6,496 nt of DNA from Acidimicrobiales bacterium (GCA_025358985.1 JANYHQ010000215.1:1-6496), one strand, 5' to 3'. Numbered from the stretch's first letter, positions 1-5,668 are shown. A program made the numbers and translations. The notes: generated by a model not told the origin, from the letters alone.

Positions 1-195
1 AGAGACGATGTGAGTCACAACTGCACTTGGAGTAGGGAGCACGCTGCCCGATGAGCCAAAATTCTGCAGTGCAAGTTGCCACACGCCGAGAAAGCCGAGG
101 ATGCCGGCGAAGGGAGCAATGGTCATGAGAAGCCGGTGAGCTCGACCACTCTCGGAACTACGCAGGGTTTGGCCTGCGTCTCGCCACCCCTGCAT
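1..195 (-). CDS. ABC transporter permease, NitT/TauT-like (N-terminal fragment)
   Basis: This is the first 65 codons of an inner-membrane ABC-transporter permease; the rest lies beyond the left edge. The frame opens with ATG at 195-193 and stays open to base 1. The N-terminus is polar and basic (residues 1-23), followed by a hydrophobic first membrane segment (about residues 24-43, with GFLGVWQLAL). A short linker then leads to LPTPSAVV at 53-60. A Trp near the end of the first helix followed by a 'lPsPsaV' motif is characteristic of SsuC/TauC/NitT-type permeases, which import sulfonates, nitrate, taurine, pyrimidine precursors and similar small anions; the substrate cannot be told here. The start codon directly follows the TAG of the lipoprotein gene and has no purine-rich ribosome site, so translational coupling is likely. 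A second in-frame ATG at 126-124 is possible but would remove the basic cytoplasmic leader. Confidence 0.75.
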   Translation of the reverse strand, partial: MQGWRDAGQTLRSSESGRAHRLLMTIAPFAGILGFLGVWQLALQNFGSSGSVLPTPSAVVTHIVS

Positions 196-993
196 CTAAT
201 CTGGCCCGGTCGGGGGGAAGCCCGTCGTAGGTTGGGTAACTAGAGGTGGAAGTGACGGATTGTGGATGGCTCCCGGAACCTTTACGGTAATCGGCGGAGA
301 AGTTTGGGGTCTTGTGCCGGCCCGTACCCTTGCGAGCGGGTCAGGTCCTTGTGTCATGCCGACCAGCAAATCAGTGGCGCGTTCCAACGTCATGAGATCC
401 AGCTCCCGTGATGCACCGAACGCAACGGCTTTCCCATCAACCAACGTGCTGGCGATGGAGTGGAGTGTCTGTTGGTCATCGATGACCAGCGCTGCTGTTG
501 CCGCTGAACCTCGCACTGCCGAGTACTCGCCGCCGACTTCATAGAAGAACACCAAGTACCGCTTACCCACAATAGGTGGGGGATCCTGGTCTGCGCAGTT
601 GAAGGTGGCCGATGAAGGATCTAACGCGGAGAACGAGAGCCAAGGAATGCGCTTGGGAACAGGGATCCGACCCCTTGTTCGCAGCACCTTCTCGACGACA
701 AATTCGTCAAGTGTGCCGGGGATACTGGGAATGGCTCGAAGGTGAGTTGGTGTCTGGCTCTCAACGATTCCAACAACGACAAAGTCAGACCAGTTGAGAA
801 CTGTTTGAAGGGTGAGAGGCGGAAAAAAGTACTCTTCACCGTTTATTCCTGTGCAGCGCTGATTGCCTGAGTGTTGGTGAACATAGTCGATCGAGGTGGA
901 AGAACCGGCACGAGGTTGCGGTGCATTCTCGCCACACGCTGCGACACCGAGTGTGAACACAAGCGCTGTTGCCAAACCGGCGATACGCTTCAT
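196..993 (-). CDS. Secreted lipoprotein of unknown family
   Basis: The protein has 265 residues and is probably a membrane-anchored extracytoplasmic lipoprotein. Residues 1-20 form a lipoprotein signal: MKR basic start, hydrophobic core, and lipobox VAAC with Cys20 as the lipidated residue. I chose ATG 993 over the in-frame ATG at 1050 because the longer form puts 19 charged residues ahead of the signal, and because GGAG sits 6 bases upstream of 993. The mature part has two further cysteines (Cys47, Cys133) that could pair. A beta-rich core includes SDFVVVGIVES (69-79), EFVVEKVL (97-104) and GKRYLVFFYE (143-152). The C-terminal tail (about 217-265) is proline/threonine-rich and probably unstructured. 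The pattern 'SD.VVVG.V ... F.VEKVL ... G..YLVFF' recalls NTR/TIMP-like OB-fold domains of secreted proteins, but this is only a resemblance. It does not look like a classical substrate-binding protein, although it directly precedes a permease gene. Confidence 0.85.
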   Translation of the reverse strand: MKRIAGLATALVFTLGVAACGENAPQPRAGSSTSIDYVHQHSGNQRCTGINGEEYFFPPLTLQTVLNWSDFVVVGIVESQTPTHLRAIPSIPGTLDEFVVEKVLRTRGRIPVPKRIPWLSFSALDPSSATFNCADQDPPPIVGKRYLVFFYEVGGEYSAVRGSAATAALVIDDQQTLHSIASTLVDGKAVAFGASRELDLMTLERATDLLVGMTQGPDPLARVRAGTRPQTSPPITVKVPGAIHNPSLPPLVTQPTTGFPPTGPD

Positions 994-999
994 TCTCTG

Positions 1000-1003
1000 C
1001 TCC
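1000..1003 (-). promoter_or_regulatory. Ribosome binding site of the lipoprotein gene
   Basis: On the minus strand GGAG lies 6 bases before ATG 993. It decides the start in favour of the lipoprotein signal peptide over the upstream in-frame ATG at 1050. The rest of the 994-1131 gap to the kinase gene shows no convincing terminator or promoter by eye. Confidence 0.6.
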
Positions 1004-1131
1004 GGGCTTTGCAGTGCTTCACCGGGTGACCCCCTTGCCCATTGTTGCAAACGCTTACCGGTCTACACCCTATCTCCGTTACTTTCCTCCCCGACAGTGG
1101 CCGTCGCCGTCAACGCAACGGTCGTCCCTTA

Positions 1132-2043
1132 TCAACCGTCAAGGCAGAGATCGTGGATAAGTTCCTTCGCGTTGACCCGCCAGCCGAATCGGTTTTCGGC
1201 CGTTCCCAAAGAACCGGTTGCAATGGCCTCTCGATACGTGATCAGCGCCTTCCACATCGCCCACCCACGCGCACGGGCCCAGGTCCCCTCATCGAGTGAC
1301 AGACCCTCGGCAAATGCCCGTCGACTGTCACCGGAAAACAGTGTCCACGCAATGACGAGATCGCATGCGGGGTCGCCCACCGACGAGCAGCCAAAATCGA
1401 TCACCGCACTCAGTCGACCGTCAAGCACCAAAAGATTTGAGGCTGCCATGTCGCCATGAACCCATACCGGTTCTCGATCCCACTCAGTTGCAAGGGCACG
1501 ATCCCAAACATCGAGAATCGTATGCGTATCGATGATTGAGCCGAGTGCACGGATGCACTGGCGTGTGTCGTGGTCGTAGGTGTTGAGTGGGCTTCCGCGA
1601 AAGTGACTATGCGGTCCGGCCACGGGTCCGTCGGTGGTGTCGATGGGCTGCAGCGCCGTCAAAAAATTGGCGAGGTCCGCACCGAACTGCACCCGGTCCG
1701 CAATTTCGCCCACGTTGGCCGCTCGACCGGGGAGCCACCCATACACCGACCATGGCCGCCTGAACTCGTCAGTAGCAACTCCCTTGGCCATCGGAGTCGG
1801 AATGGGAAGCGGCAGCTGCGGCGCCAAAACGGGCAACCAACGGTGTTCCTTCTCGACCTGCGCCACGTACCCATCTGCACTTGGGAGCCGCACGGACATC
1901 TGATTGCCGAGGCGAAACGATGTGTTGTCCCACCCATCGTGCTCCACTGGGGTCACCTCGAGATGGGACCACTGCGGGAACTGTGCGGCAATGAGACGTT
2001 GCACCAGCATTGAAGTGATCTGGGCCTTGTCCACTGCGTCCAC
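1132..2043 (-). CDS. Aminoglycoside phosphotransferase (APH)-family kinase
   Basis: The 303-residue cytoplasmic protein is a kinase of the APH/choline-kinase-like fold, which transfers phosphate from ATP to a small hydroxylated molecule. The N-lobe runs from about 20 to 105 and includes HDGWDNTSFRLG (35-46) and MSVRLPS (49-55). In that strand Arg52 sits where classical APH enzymes carry the ATP-binding Lys, a swap common in this superfamily. The catalytic loop is VHGDMAASNLLV (195-206), with Asp198 as the predicted base and Asn203 as a metal ligand. The metal-binding motif is IDFG (215-218) with Asp216, followed by GDPACDL (223-229). Length fits the family. The start is GTG at 2043 with AGGA 7 bases upstream; the alternative ATG at codon 12 has weaker support. 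It is divergent from the dehydrogenase gene and may be cotranscribed with the lipoprotein 138 bases downstream. The substrate is unknown: family members include housekeeping kinases as well as aminoglycoside-resistance enzymes, so resistance should not be assumed. Confidence 0.92.
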   Translation of the reverse strand: MDAVDKAQITSMLVQRLIAAQFPQWSHLEVTPVEHDGWDNTSFRLGNQMSVRLPSADGYVAQVEKEHRWLPVLAPQLPLPIPTPMAKGVATDEFRRPWSVYGWLPGRAANVGEIADRVQFGADLANFLTALQPIDTTDGPVAGPHSHFRGSPLNTYDHDTRQCIRALGSIIDTHTILDVWDRALATEWDREPVWVHGDMAASNLLVLDGRLSAVIDFGCSSVGDPACDLVIAWTLFSGDSRRAFAEGLSLDEGTWARARGWAMWKALITYREAIATGSLGTAENRFGWRVNAKELIHDLCLDG

Positions 2044-2050
2044 TCTTGCA

Positions 2051-2054
2051 TCCT
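2051..2054 (-). promoter_or_regulatory. Ribosome binding site of the APH-family gene
   Basis: On the minus strand AGGA lies 7 bases before the GTG at 2043 and supports that non-ATG start. Confidence 0.5.
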
Positions 2055-2096
2055 GATGTCATCACACTGAATTCGCCGCAACCCCAGAGAAGATCG

Positions 2097-2102
2097 CATA
2101 CT
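2097..2102 (+). promoter_or_regulatory. Candidate -10 element of a leaderless promoter for the dehydrogenase gene
   Basis: CATACT, 4 of 6 matches to TATAAT, ends 7 bases before ATG 2110. That places transcription start at or next to the start codon. The gene has no Shine-Dalgarno sequence within the usual distance (the bases before ATG are TCAACGGT), as expected for a leaderless mRNA. No good -35 hexamer is seen at 17 +/- 1 bases. The 66-base gap (2044-2109) must hold divergent promoters for this gene and the kinase gene. Confidence 0.3.
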
Positions 2103-2109
2103 CAACGGT

Positions 2110-3033
2110 ATGAAACTCTGGGTTCCTTCTGCCGATGCCATCGAGTTGATGGGGCCGCTGCCTGACGAGGTGGAGGTGGTGGTGGTGGAACACGGCCAGC
2201 CGTTGCCCGAGGGTGGTGACGAGGTTGAATTCGTGGTGCCCAGCTGGATGGACAAGGTGGCGGTGGCTGCGATGATGCCCCACCTCACCAACCTCAAGGT
2301 GGTGCAGGTGCTCAATGCCGGATACGACTGGGTGACCCCCTTGGTGGATCACACCGTCACCATCTGTAATGCCGGCGATGCGAACGCCGCAGCCGTCGCC
2401 GATTGGTGCGCAGCGGCCATCCTCAGTGAACTCAGGCTGTTTCCGGCATTCGCACGTCAGCAGCAACGCCATAGTTGGGAAGTCCGAGCGGGCCGGCCCG
2501 TCAGTGCGCATTCCATTGGCATCCTGGGTTACGGAGCTATCGGAAAATCTTTACATGAGCGACTGCGTCCCTTTGGCTGCACGGTGGTGCCCATTGCCAG
2601 TAGAGCTCGTGACGCCATTCACGGTGTGGATGAGCTCTCCGCCCTGCTTCCGTCGCTCGACTTACTGGTGTGCCTTACCCCGCTCACTGATGCCACGCAC
2701 GAACTCATCAACGCCGAGATGCTGGCCTTGATGCACGACGGTTCAACGGTGGTCAATGCTGGTCGAGGCGCGGTGGTGGACACCAACGCGCTAGTGGCGG
2801 AATTGGTGTCGGGTCGGCTTCGAGCGGTACTCGACGTCACCGAACCGGAGCCCCTCCCCGCCGACCATGCGCTCTGGGACGCCCCCAACGTTCGCATCAC
2901 TCCGCACGTTGCCGGGGCCACCACAGCGTTTTTCGCCTTTACGTATCCGGTAGTGGCTCAGAACGTTCATCGATACCTGGCCGGGGAGCCTCTGTTGAAC
3001 GTGGTGCAGGGCCCTTTGGCTCAGCCCCGATGA
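2110..3033 (+). CDS. D-isomer-specific 2-hydroxyacid dehydrogenase
   Basis: A 307-residue cytoplasmic oxidoreductase that interconverts 2-oxo acids and D-2-hydroxy acids with NAD(P)H. The substrate domain (about 1-100 plus the C-terminal end) flanks a Rossmann domain (about 101-275). The nucleotide motif GYGAIG is at 140-145. The catalytic residues are Arg219 in NAGRG, Glu247 in DVTEPEPLP (242-250) and His266 in TPHVAG. After the second Rossmann strand the sequence reads IASRAR (162-167). There is no acidic residue there, and Ser/Arg at this place is the pattern of NADP-preferring glyoxylate/hydroxypyruvate reductases, so NADPH is inferred. Phosphoglycerate dehydrogenase is unlikely because the protein lacks the C-terminal regulatory (ACT) domain. 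No ribosome site precedes ATG 2110; translation may be leaderless. The PLP-enzyme gene follows 36 bases later on the same strand. Exact substrate unknown. Confidence 0.93.
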   Translation: MKLWVPSADAIELMGPLPDEVEVVVVEHGQPLPEGGDEVEFVVPSWMDKVAVAAMMPHLTNLKVVQVLNAGYDWVTPLVDHTVTICNAGDANAAAVADWCAAAILSELRLFPAFARQQQRHSWEVRAGRPVSAHSIGILGYGAIGKSLHERLRPFGCTVVPIASRARDAIHGVDELSALLPSLDLLVCLTPLTDATHELINAEMLALMHDGSTVVNAGRGAVVDTNALVAELVSGRLRAVLDVTEPEPLPADHALWDAPNVRITPHVAGATTAFFAFTYPVVAQNVHRYLAGEPLLNVVQGPLAQPR

Positions 3034-3069
3034 GTTTGATTCCGCTGGCCCGATACGCTTGAACATCAG

Positions 3070-4209
3070 ATGTTGAATCAACCCGCACCAGAGACCATCG
3101 CCGCCCACTCGGTGCATGCCATTGATGAGCAAACCGGTGCCATCGCACCGCCCCTTCATATGGCCACTTCGTATGCCCGCGACAAGGATTATCTACTGAA
3201 GGTGCCGCAGAGCTATTTACGCTATGGCAATGCCACCGTCACTCATGCCGAGCGGGTACTGGCTGCCCTTGACGGTGGACCCGATGCCGCAGTGTTCTCA
3301 TCGGGTATGTCGGCGGTGGTGACTCTGCTCGACACGGTGCCGCACGGCGCCCATGTGGTGGCTCCGAGCGTGATGTACTACGGCACCCGGGATTGGCTCC
3401 AGCGTTTGGAACGCTTGGGTCGCGTAAAGCTCACGTTGTTCGATCAGGCCGACCCTTCTGCGCTGGCCCTCGCCGTGCGCCCGGGCGTCACCAACCTCGT
3501 TTGGATCGAGACTCCGGCCAACCCCACATGGGACTTGATCGATATTCGATCTGCAGCCGATACCGCCCATTCAGCAGGGGCTGTATTGGCCGTTGACGGC
3601 ACGTGTTCTTCGCCTGCCGTGACCCGGCCGCTGGAGCATGGAGCCGATTATGTTTTTCACTCAGTCACGAAGTATCTCAACGGTCACTCCGATGTGCTGG
3701 GCGGCGCCCTCATTCCTCGTGTTGACGATGAACGGTGGCAGGAAGTCCACACCCTACGAAACATGACCGGGTGCATCTTGGCCCCGTTCGACTGCTGGTT
3801 GCTCATCCGAGGGATACGGACCTTGTTCGTGCGGTTGCGGGCCGCCAGTGCCAGCGCCATGCAGATTGCTCATCATTTTGAGAATCATCCCCAGTTACAA
3901 CGAGTGCTGTATCCCGGTTTAAAAAGCCATCCCGGTCATCACATTGCGCAGCGACAGATGGATGGCTTCGGCGCCATGATGTCGATATGCGTGCGAGGTG
4001 GGTTGCTTGAGACGGGACGGGTGGTGCGGGCGTTGCGAGTGTTTCTGCCCGCCACCTCGCTGGGCGGCGTAGAGAGCTTGGCGGAACACCGCATCATTGT
4101 GGAAGGACCCACTAGTTCGGTGCCCGACAATCTCATTCGTCTGTCGATCGGCATCGAGGCAGTGGCTGATCTCATCGCCGACTTGGAGCAAGCTCTGGCG
4201 CAGGCCTGA
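3070..4209 (+). CDS. Cys/Met-metabolism PLP-dependent enzyme (cystathionine gamma-synthase / C-S lyase type)
   Basis: The 379-residue protein has the length of cystathionine gamma-synthase, cystathionine beta- or gamma-lyase and methionine gamma-lyase, which make or break C-S bonds in sulfur amino acids using PLP. Visible landmarks are YLRYGN (49-54, with Tyr49 and Arg51 in place of the usual YxR near the PLP phosphate), SSGMSA (77-82), Tyr104 in YYGT (ring stacking), ETPANPTW (147-154), Asp176 in VDGT (pyridine nitrogen), the PLP lysine Lys201 in SVTKYLNGHSD, SLGGVESL (330-337) and Arg357 in IRLSIG (substrate carboxylate). The usual VDNTF/W is VDGTCSSP here, a mild change beside the cofactor. 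The family member cannot be named from sequence alone. No clear Shine-Dalgarno precedes ATG 3070, so expression probably depends on the dehydrogenase gene just upstream. Confidence 0.93.
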   Translation: MLNQPAPETIAAHSVHAIDEQTGAIAPPLHMATSYARDKDYLLKVPQSYLRYGNATVTHAERVLAALDGGPDAAVFSSGMSAVVTLLDTVPHGAHVVAPSVMYYGTRDWLQRLERLGRVKLTLFDQADPSALALAVRPGVTNLVWIETPANPTWDLIDIRSAADTAHSAGAVLAVDGTCSSPAVTRPLEHGADYVFHSVTKYLNGHSDVLGGALIPRVDDERWQEVHTLRNMTGCILAPFDCWLLIRGIRTLFVRLRAASASAMQIAHHFENHPQLQRVLYPGLKSHPGHHIAQRQMDGFGAMMSICVRGGLLETGRVVRALRVFLPATSLGGVESLAEHRIIVEGPTSSVPDNLIRLSIGIEAVADLIADLEQALAQA

Positions 4210-4223
4210 GTGGCTCAAGCTGC
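4200..4223. terminator. Weak imperfect hairpin at the convergent gene ends
   Basis: The PLP enzyme (plus, TGA at 4207) and the VOC protein (minus, TGA at 4217-4215) end 5 bases apart. Their stop codons form the symmetric TGAG-TGG-CTCA (4207-4217). An outer GCAG/CTGC pair (4200-4203 and 4220-4223) could extend it across an internal loop. There is no T-tract on either side, so a role as a bidirectional terminator is only a possibility. Confidence 0.2.
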
Positions 4224-4646
4224 AGGTACGTGCCACACCACTTCGGCGAACCACCCATCGGGGTCGGTGAAGCGGAAGAAGCGCAAGTCTCCGGAGCTGA
4301 GCACGGTGCCAGTGCAGGCGCCAGCGTTGACGAGGCGAGTTCGTAGATCCTCAAACGCATCCTCACTCGATGCGCGAAATGAGCAGTGATCGAAACGCGA
4401 CACACCGAAGAACACTGCTCCGGGGGGATCAATGGGTTCCGGTGCAGGTAGCGAAGCCACTTCGGTGGCCTGGAGCATGATGCCGTCGCTGAGGGGGATC
4501 AGGGCGATCTTGCGACCGTCGCCGCCGGTGAGTGGGAAGCCGGCCATCGGCTCCAACTCGAAGTGATCCTTGTAGAACGCCAGGAGCCGATCTACGTCGG
4601 TGGTGGCCGTGGAAACATGATCGATTCCTGCGATGAGGCCGGGCAT
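4215..4646 (-). CDS. VOC (glyoxalase/dioxygenase fold) family protein
   Basis: The protein has 143 residues: one VOC polypeptide of two beta-alpha-beta-beta-beta modules. Module one is about 5-64, starting GIDHVSTATTDVDRLLAFY (7-25). Module two is about 84-139, ending FTDPDGWFAEVVWH (126-139). Plausible metal ligands at the canonical places are His10, Glu62, His87 and Glu135, so a divalent-metal enzyme (lyase, epimerase, dioxygenase or thiol transferase) is likely; the substrate is unknown. The start is ATG 4646, because AAGGAG lies 8 bases upstream and the fold begins right there. An upstream in-frame ATG at 4814 would add 56 residues with no family resemblance, reading through a non-coding repeat element. 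The gene follows the ferritin/ferredoxin pair on the same strand after a 198-base gap and converges with the PLP-enzyme gene. Confidence 0.9.
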   Translation of the reverse strand: MPGLIAGIDHVSTATTDVDRLLAFYKDHFELEPMAGFPLTGGDGRKIALIPLSDGIMLQATEVASLPAPEPIDPPGAVFFGVSRFDHCSFRASSEDAFEDLRTRLVNAGACTGTVLSSGDLRFFRFTDPDGWFAEVVWHVPAA

Positions 4647-4654
4647 GGGTTTGG

Positions 4655-4660
4655 CTCCTT
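4655..4660 (-). promoter_or_regulatory. Strong ribosome binding site of the VOC gene
   Basis: On the minus strand AAGGAG lies 8 bases before ATG 4646. It is the best Shine-Dalgarno sequence on the minus strand here and excludes the longer start at 4814. Confidence 0.7.
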
Positions 4661-4720
4661 GATAGACCGCGGGGTGGACCGTGCCGATTGCGGTGGGTGC
4701 GAACGTACCCGAAGGCGGCC

Positions 4721-4852
4721 GGTCAGCGCACCCCCACGACAAGACTGGGTCCAAAGTGGATTCTTGTCTGGGGAAAATCCCCAAATATCCAATGTTCTCC
4801 GACAAGAACGGCAAATTGACCCACTCTTGTTGGGGGTGGACGGGTCAGCGCA
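4721..4852. repeat. Nested inverted-repeat element flanked by a 10-bp direct repeat
   Basis: This non-coding block lies between the ferredoxin stop and the VOC gene. Two units are inverted copies of each other. The left unit (4729-4768) begins CACCCCCA-cg-ACAAGA-c-TGGGTC and ends TTCTTGTC. The right unit (4801-4838) begins GACAAGAA and ends GACCCA-c-TCTTGT-TGGGGGTG. By hand alignment, 21 of 31 bases of 4738-4768 match the reverse complement of 4801-4831, with mismatches concentrated in the middle. Each unit is itself a short-armed palindrome (GACAAGA ... TCTTGTC/T, arms 24 bases start to start in both). The block is bounded by perfect direct repeats GGTCAGCGCA at 4721-4730 and 4843-4852; the right one contains the ferredoxin stop codon. 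It could be a miniature inverted-repeat transposable element with its target duplication, a pair of regulator operators, or an RNA able to switch between two foldings. Confidence 0.6.
4769..4783. other. Perfect 6-bp hairpin in the core of the repeat element
   Basis: TGGGGA-AAA-TCCCCA forms a perfect 6-bp stem with a 3-base loop, between the two inverted units. No T-run follows on the minus strand, the direction of transcription here, so it is not a typical intrinsic terminator. Confidence 0.5.
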
Positions 4853-5138
4853 TGCGACCCGCTCGTTTGGTGGCGATACGCCGTCGCAGACGCTTGGTGA
4901 TCTTGGCTCCGCCCATCACGTCGTGTAGATCTTCACGGGCCCGTCTACCGTCTACTTCGGCGAACCAGGTGAGTGTGCCCTTGAGCACGATTGCGCATAC
5001 GGGACCATCGCAGATCTTCTGACAGCGCACCTCGCGGACCATCGCATAGCCATCGAGGTCGTCACAGAGTTTGCGCCACGCCTTCGTTTCCGAGCAGTGC
5101 GATCCGCCGCAGACAAACACCGTGGGCTGCTGGCTCAC
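4845..5138 (-). CDS. Thioredoxin-like-fold [2Fe-2S] ferredoxin
   Basis: A 97-residue cytoplasmic electron carrier. VFVCGGSHC (7-15) gives Cys10 and Cys15. REVRCQKICDGPVCAIV (35-51) gives Cys39 and Cys43 (CxxxC) followed by the GPV motif, and TWFAEVD (57-63) resembles the 'wY..V' strand that closes the domain. Two cysteines in an N-terminal loop plus a CxxxC-x-GP motif is the signature of the thioredoxin-like [2Fe-2S] ferredoxins (also found in NuoE/HoxE-type subunits). Cys10, 15, 39 and 43 are the likely ligands; Cys25 and Cys48 are extra. The C-terminus (79-97) is strongly basic (KRLRRR, KRAGRMR), perhaps a docking patch. The start is GTG at 5138, overlapping the ferritin gene's TGA as GTGA, so translation is coupled. 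The context suggests electron delivery to the neighbouring ferritin. This fold differs from the Bfd-type bacterioferritin-associated ferredoxin. Confidence 0.85.
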   Translation of the reverse strand: MSQQPTVFVCGGSHCSETKAWRKLCDDLDGYAMVREVRCQKICDGPVCAIVLKGTLTWFAEVDGRRAREDLHDVMGGAKITKRLRRRIATKRAGRMR

Positions 5139-5590
5139 TGCGGAGGCTTTGGCGGGGCAAAGTCTCTCAGCATCTTGCGCAGTTCAAGGCCGTGAAGCTC
5201 TTCCGTGCCGATCATGGTTCGGGCAAACTCTTCGAGATAGATGCTGTCGCCGTCCACACAGCTGAGCAGATCTCGGTAGAGACCGAGCGCCCGCCGTTCA
5301 TGCGACCAGGCTTCTTCGAGAATGTCGTGAATGCCGTGGCGATGCGTCTCCTCGATGACCTCGATGGTCTGCGTGGGATGCCCACCCAAGCCGGTGAGAA
5401 TCTCGCCAACCTGCTGCGCGTGTACCAATGACTCGGTGGCCTGGGCTTTCATGAACGCCACCAACGGGATGCGATTGGGCCCGGTGATCATGAGACTCGA
5501 GTGTGTATAGCGGACCACCCCCGCCAGTTCCGCCTGCAGGATGGCGTCGAGGATCTTGGTGGTGGCGTCAAGGTCCAGTTGATCGTTCAT
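5135..5590 (-). CDS. Ferritin-like diiron protein (bacterioferritin/Dps-type)
   Basis: The 151-residue protein is a four-helix bundle of bacterioferritin length (usually about 155-160), which oxidises and stores iron in the cytoplasm. Helix A has Glu21 (QAELAGVVRY), helix B ATESLVHAQQ (51-60) with Glu53 and His57, helix C SHERRALGLYRDLL (96-109) with Glu98, and helix D GTEELHGLELRKML (128-141) with Glu130xxHis133. These match the bacterioferritin ferroxidase ligands except in helix B, where the usual ExxH reads SxxH with Glu one position earlier (ExxxH). The haem-ligand Met of classical bacterioferritin (next to the helix-B Glu) is Leu55, so haem binding is not expected. ATG 5590 is the natural start although its ribosome site is weak. 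The gene overlaps the ferredoxin gene by 4 bases and is divergent from the HugZ-type gene across 84 bases, in which I see no recognisable DtxR/IdeR or Fur box. Confidence 0.87.
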   Translation of the reverse strand: MNDQLDLDATTKILDAILQAELAGVVRYTHSSLMITGPNRIPLVAFMKAQATESLVHAQQVGEILTGLGGHPTQTIEVIEETHRHGIHDILEEAWSHERRALGLYRDLLSCVDGDSIYLEEFARTMIGTEELHGLELRKMLRDFAPPKPPQ

Positions 5591-5663
5591 ACTCTGACTC
5601 TAGGGAATCCGTGCCAGGTACTGCGCTGTCGGCTCCCGTTTGAGCACCCTTCCAATCGCTGCT

Positions 5664-5668
5664 AGGAG
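5664..5668 (+). promoter_or_regulatory. Ribosome binding site of the HugZ-type gene
   Basis: AGGAG lies 6 bases before ATG 5675. It is the strongest plus-strand Shine-Dalgarno sequence here and fixes the start of a gene that runs off the right edge. Confidence 0.7.

Noticed and set aside
896..1459. 187-codon plus-strand open frame
   Set aside because: It runs antisense across the end of the APH-family gene, the gap and the start of the lipoprotein gene. Its composition is Ser/Pro/Arg-rich with no recognisable motif, and both minus-strand genes have clear family or signal-peptide support.
1132..2043. Annotation as an antibiotic-resistance gene
   Set aside because: The kinase motifs are clear, but no feature ties it to a named aminoglycoside class, and the family has many non-resistance members.
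2169..2188. GTG-rich simple repeat near the start of the dehydrogenase gene
   Set aside because: It has only four consecutive GTG units coding for Val in a beta strand. It keeps the reading frame and is too short to suggest phase variation.
4647..4814. 56-residue N-terminal extension of the VOC protein
   Set aside because: It reads through the inverted-repeat element, has no fold resemblance, and a strong AAGGAG precedes the internal ATG 4646.
4991..5431. 146-codon plus-strand open frame
   Set aside because: It lies antisense to the ferritin and ferredoxin genes, both of which have clear metal-ligand motifs.
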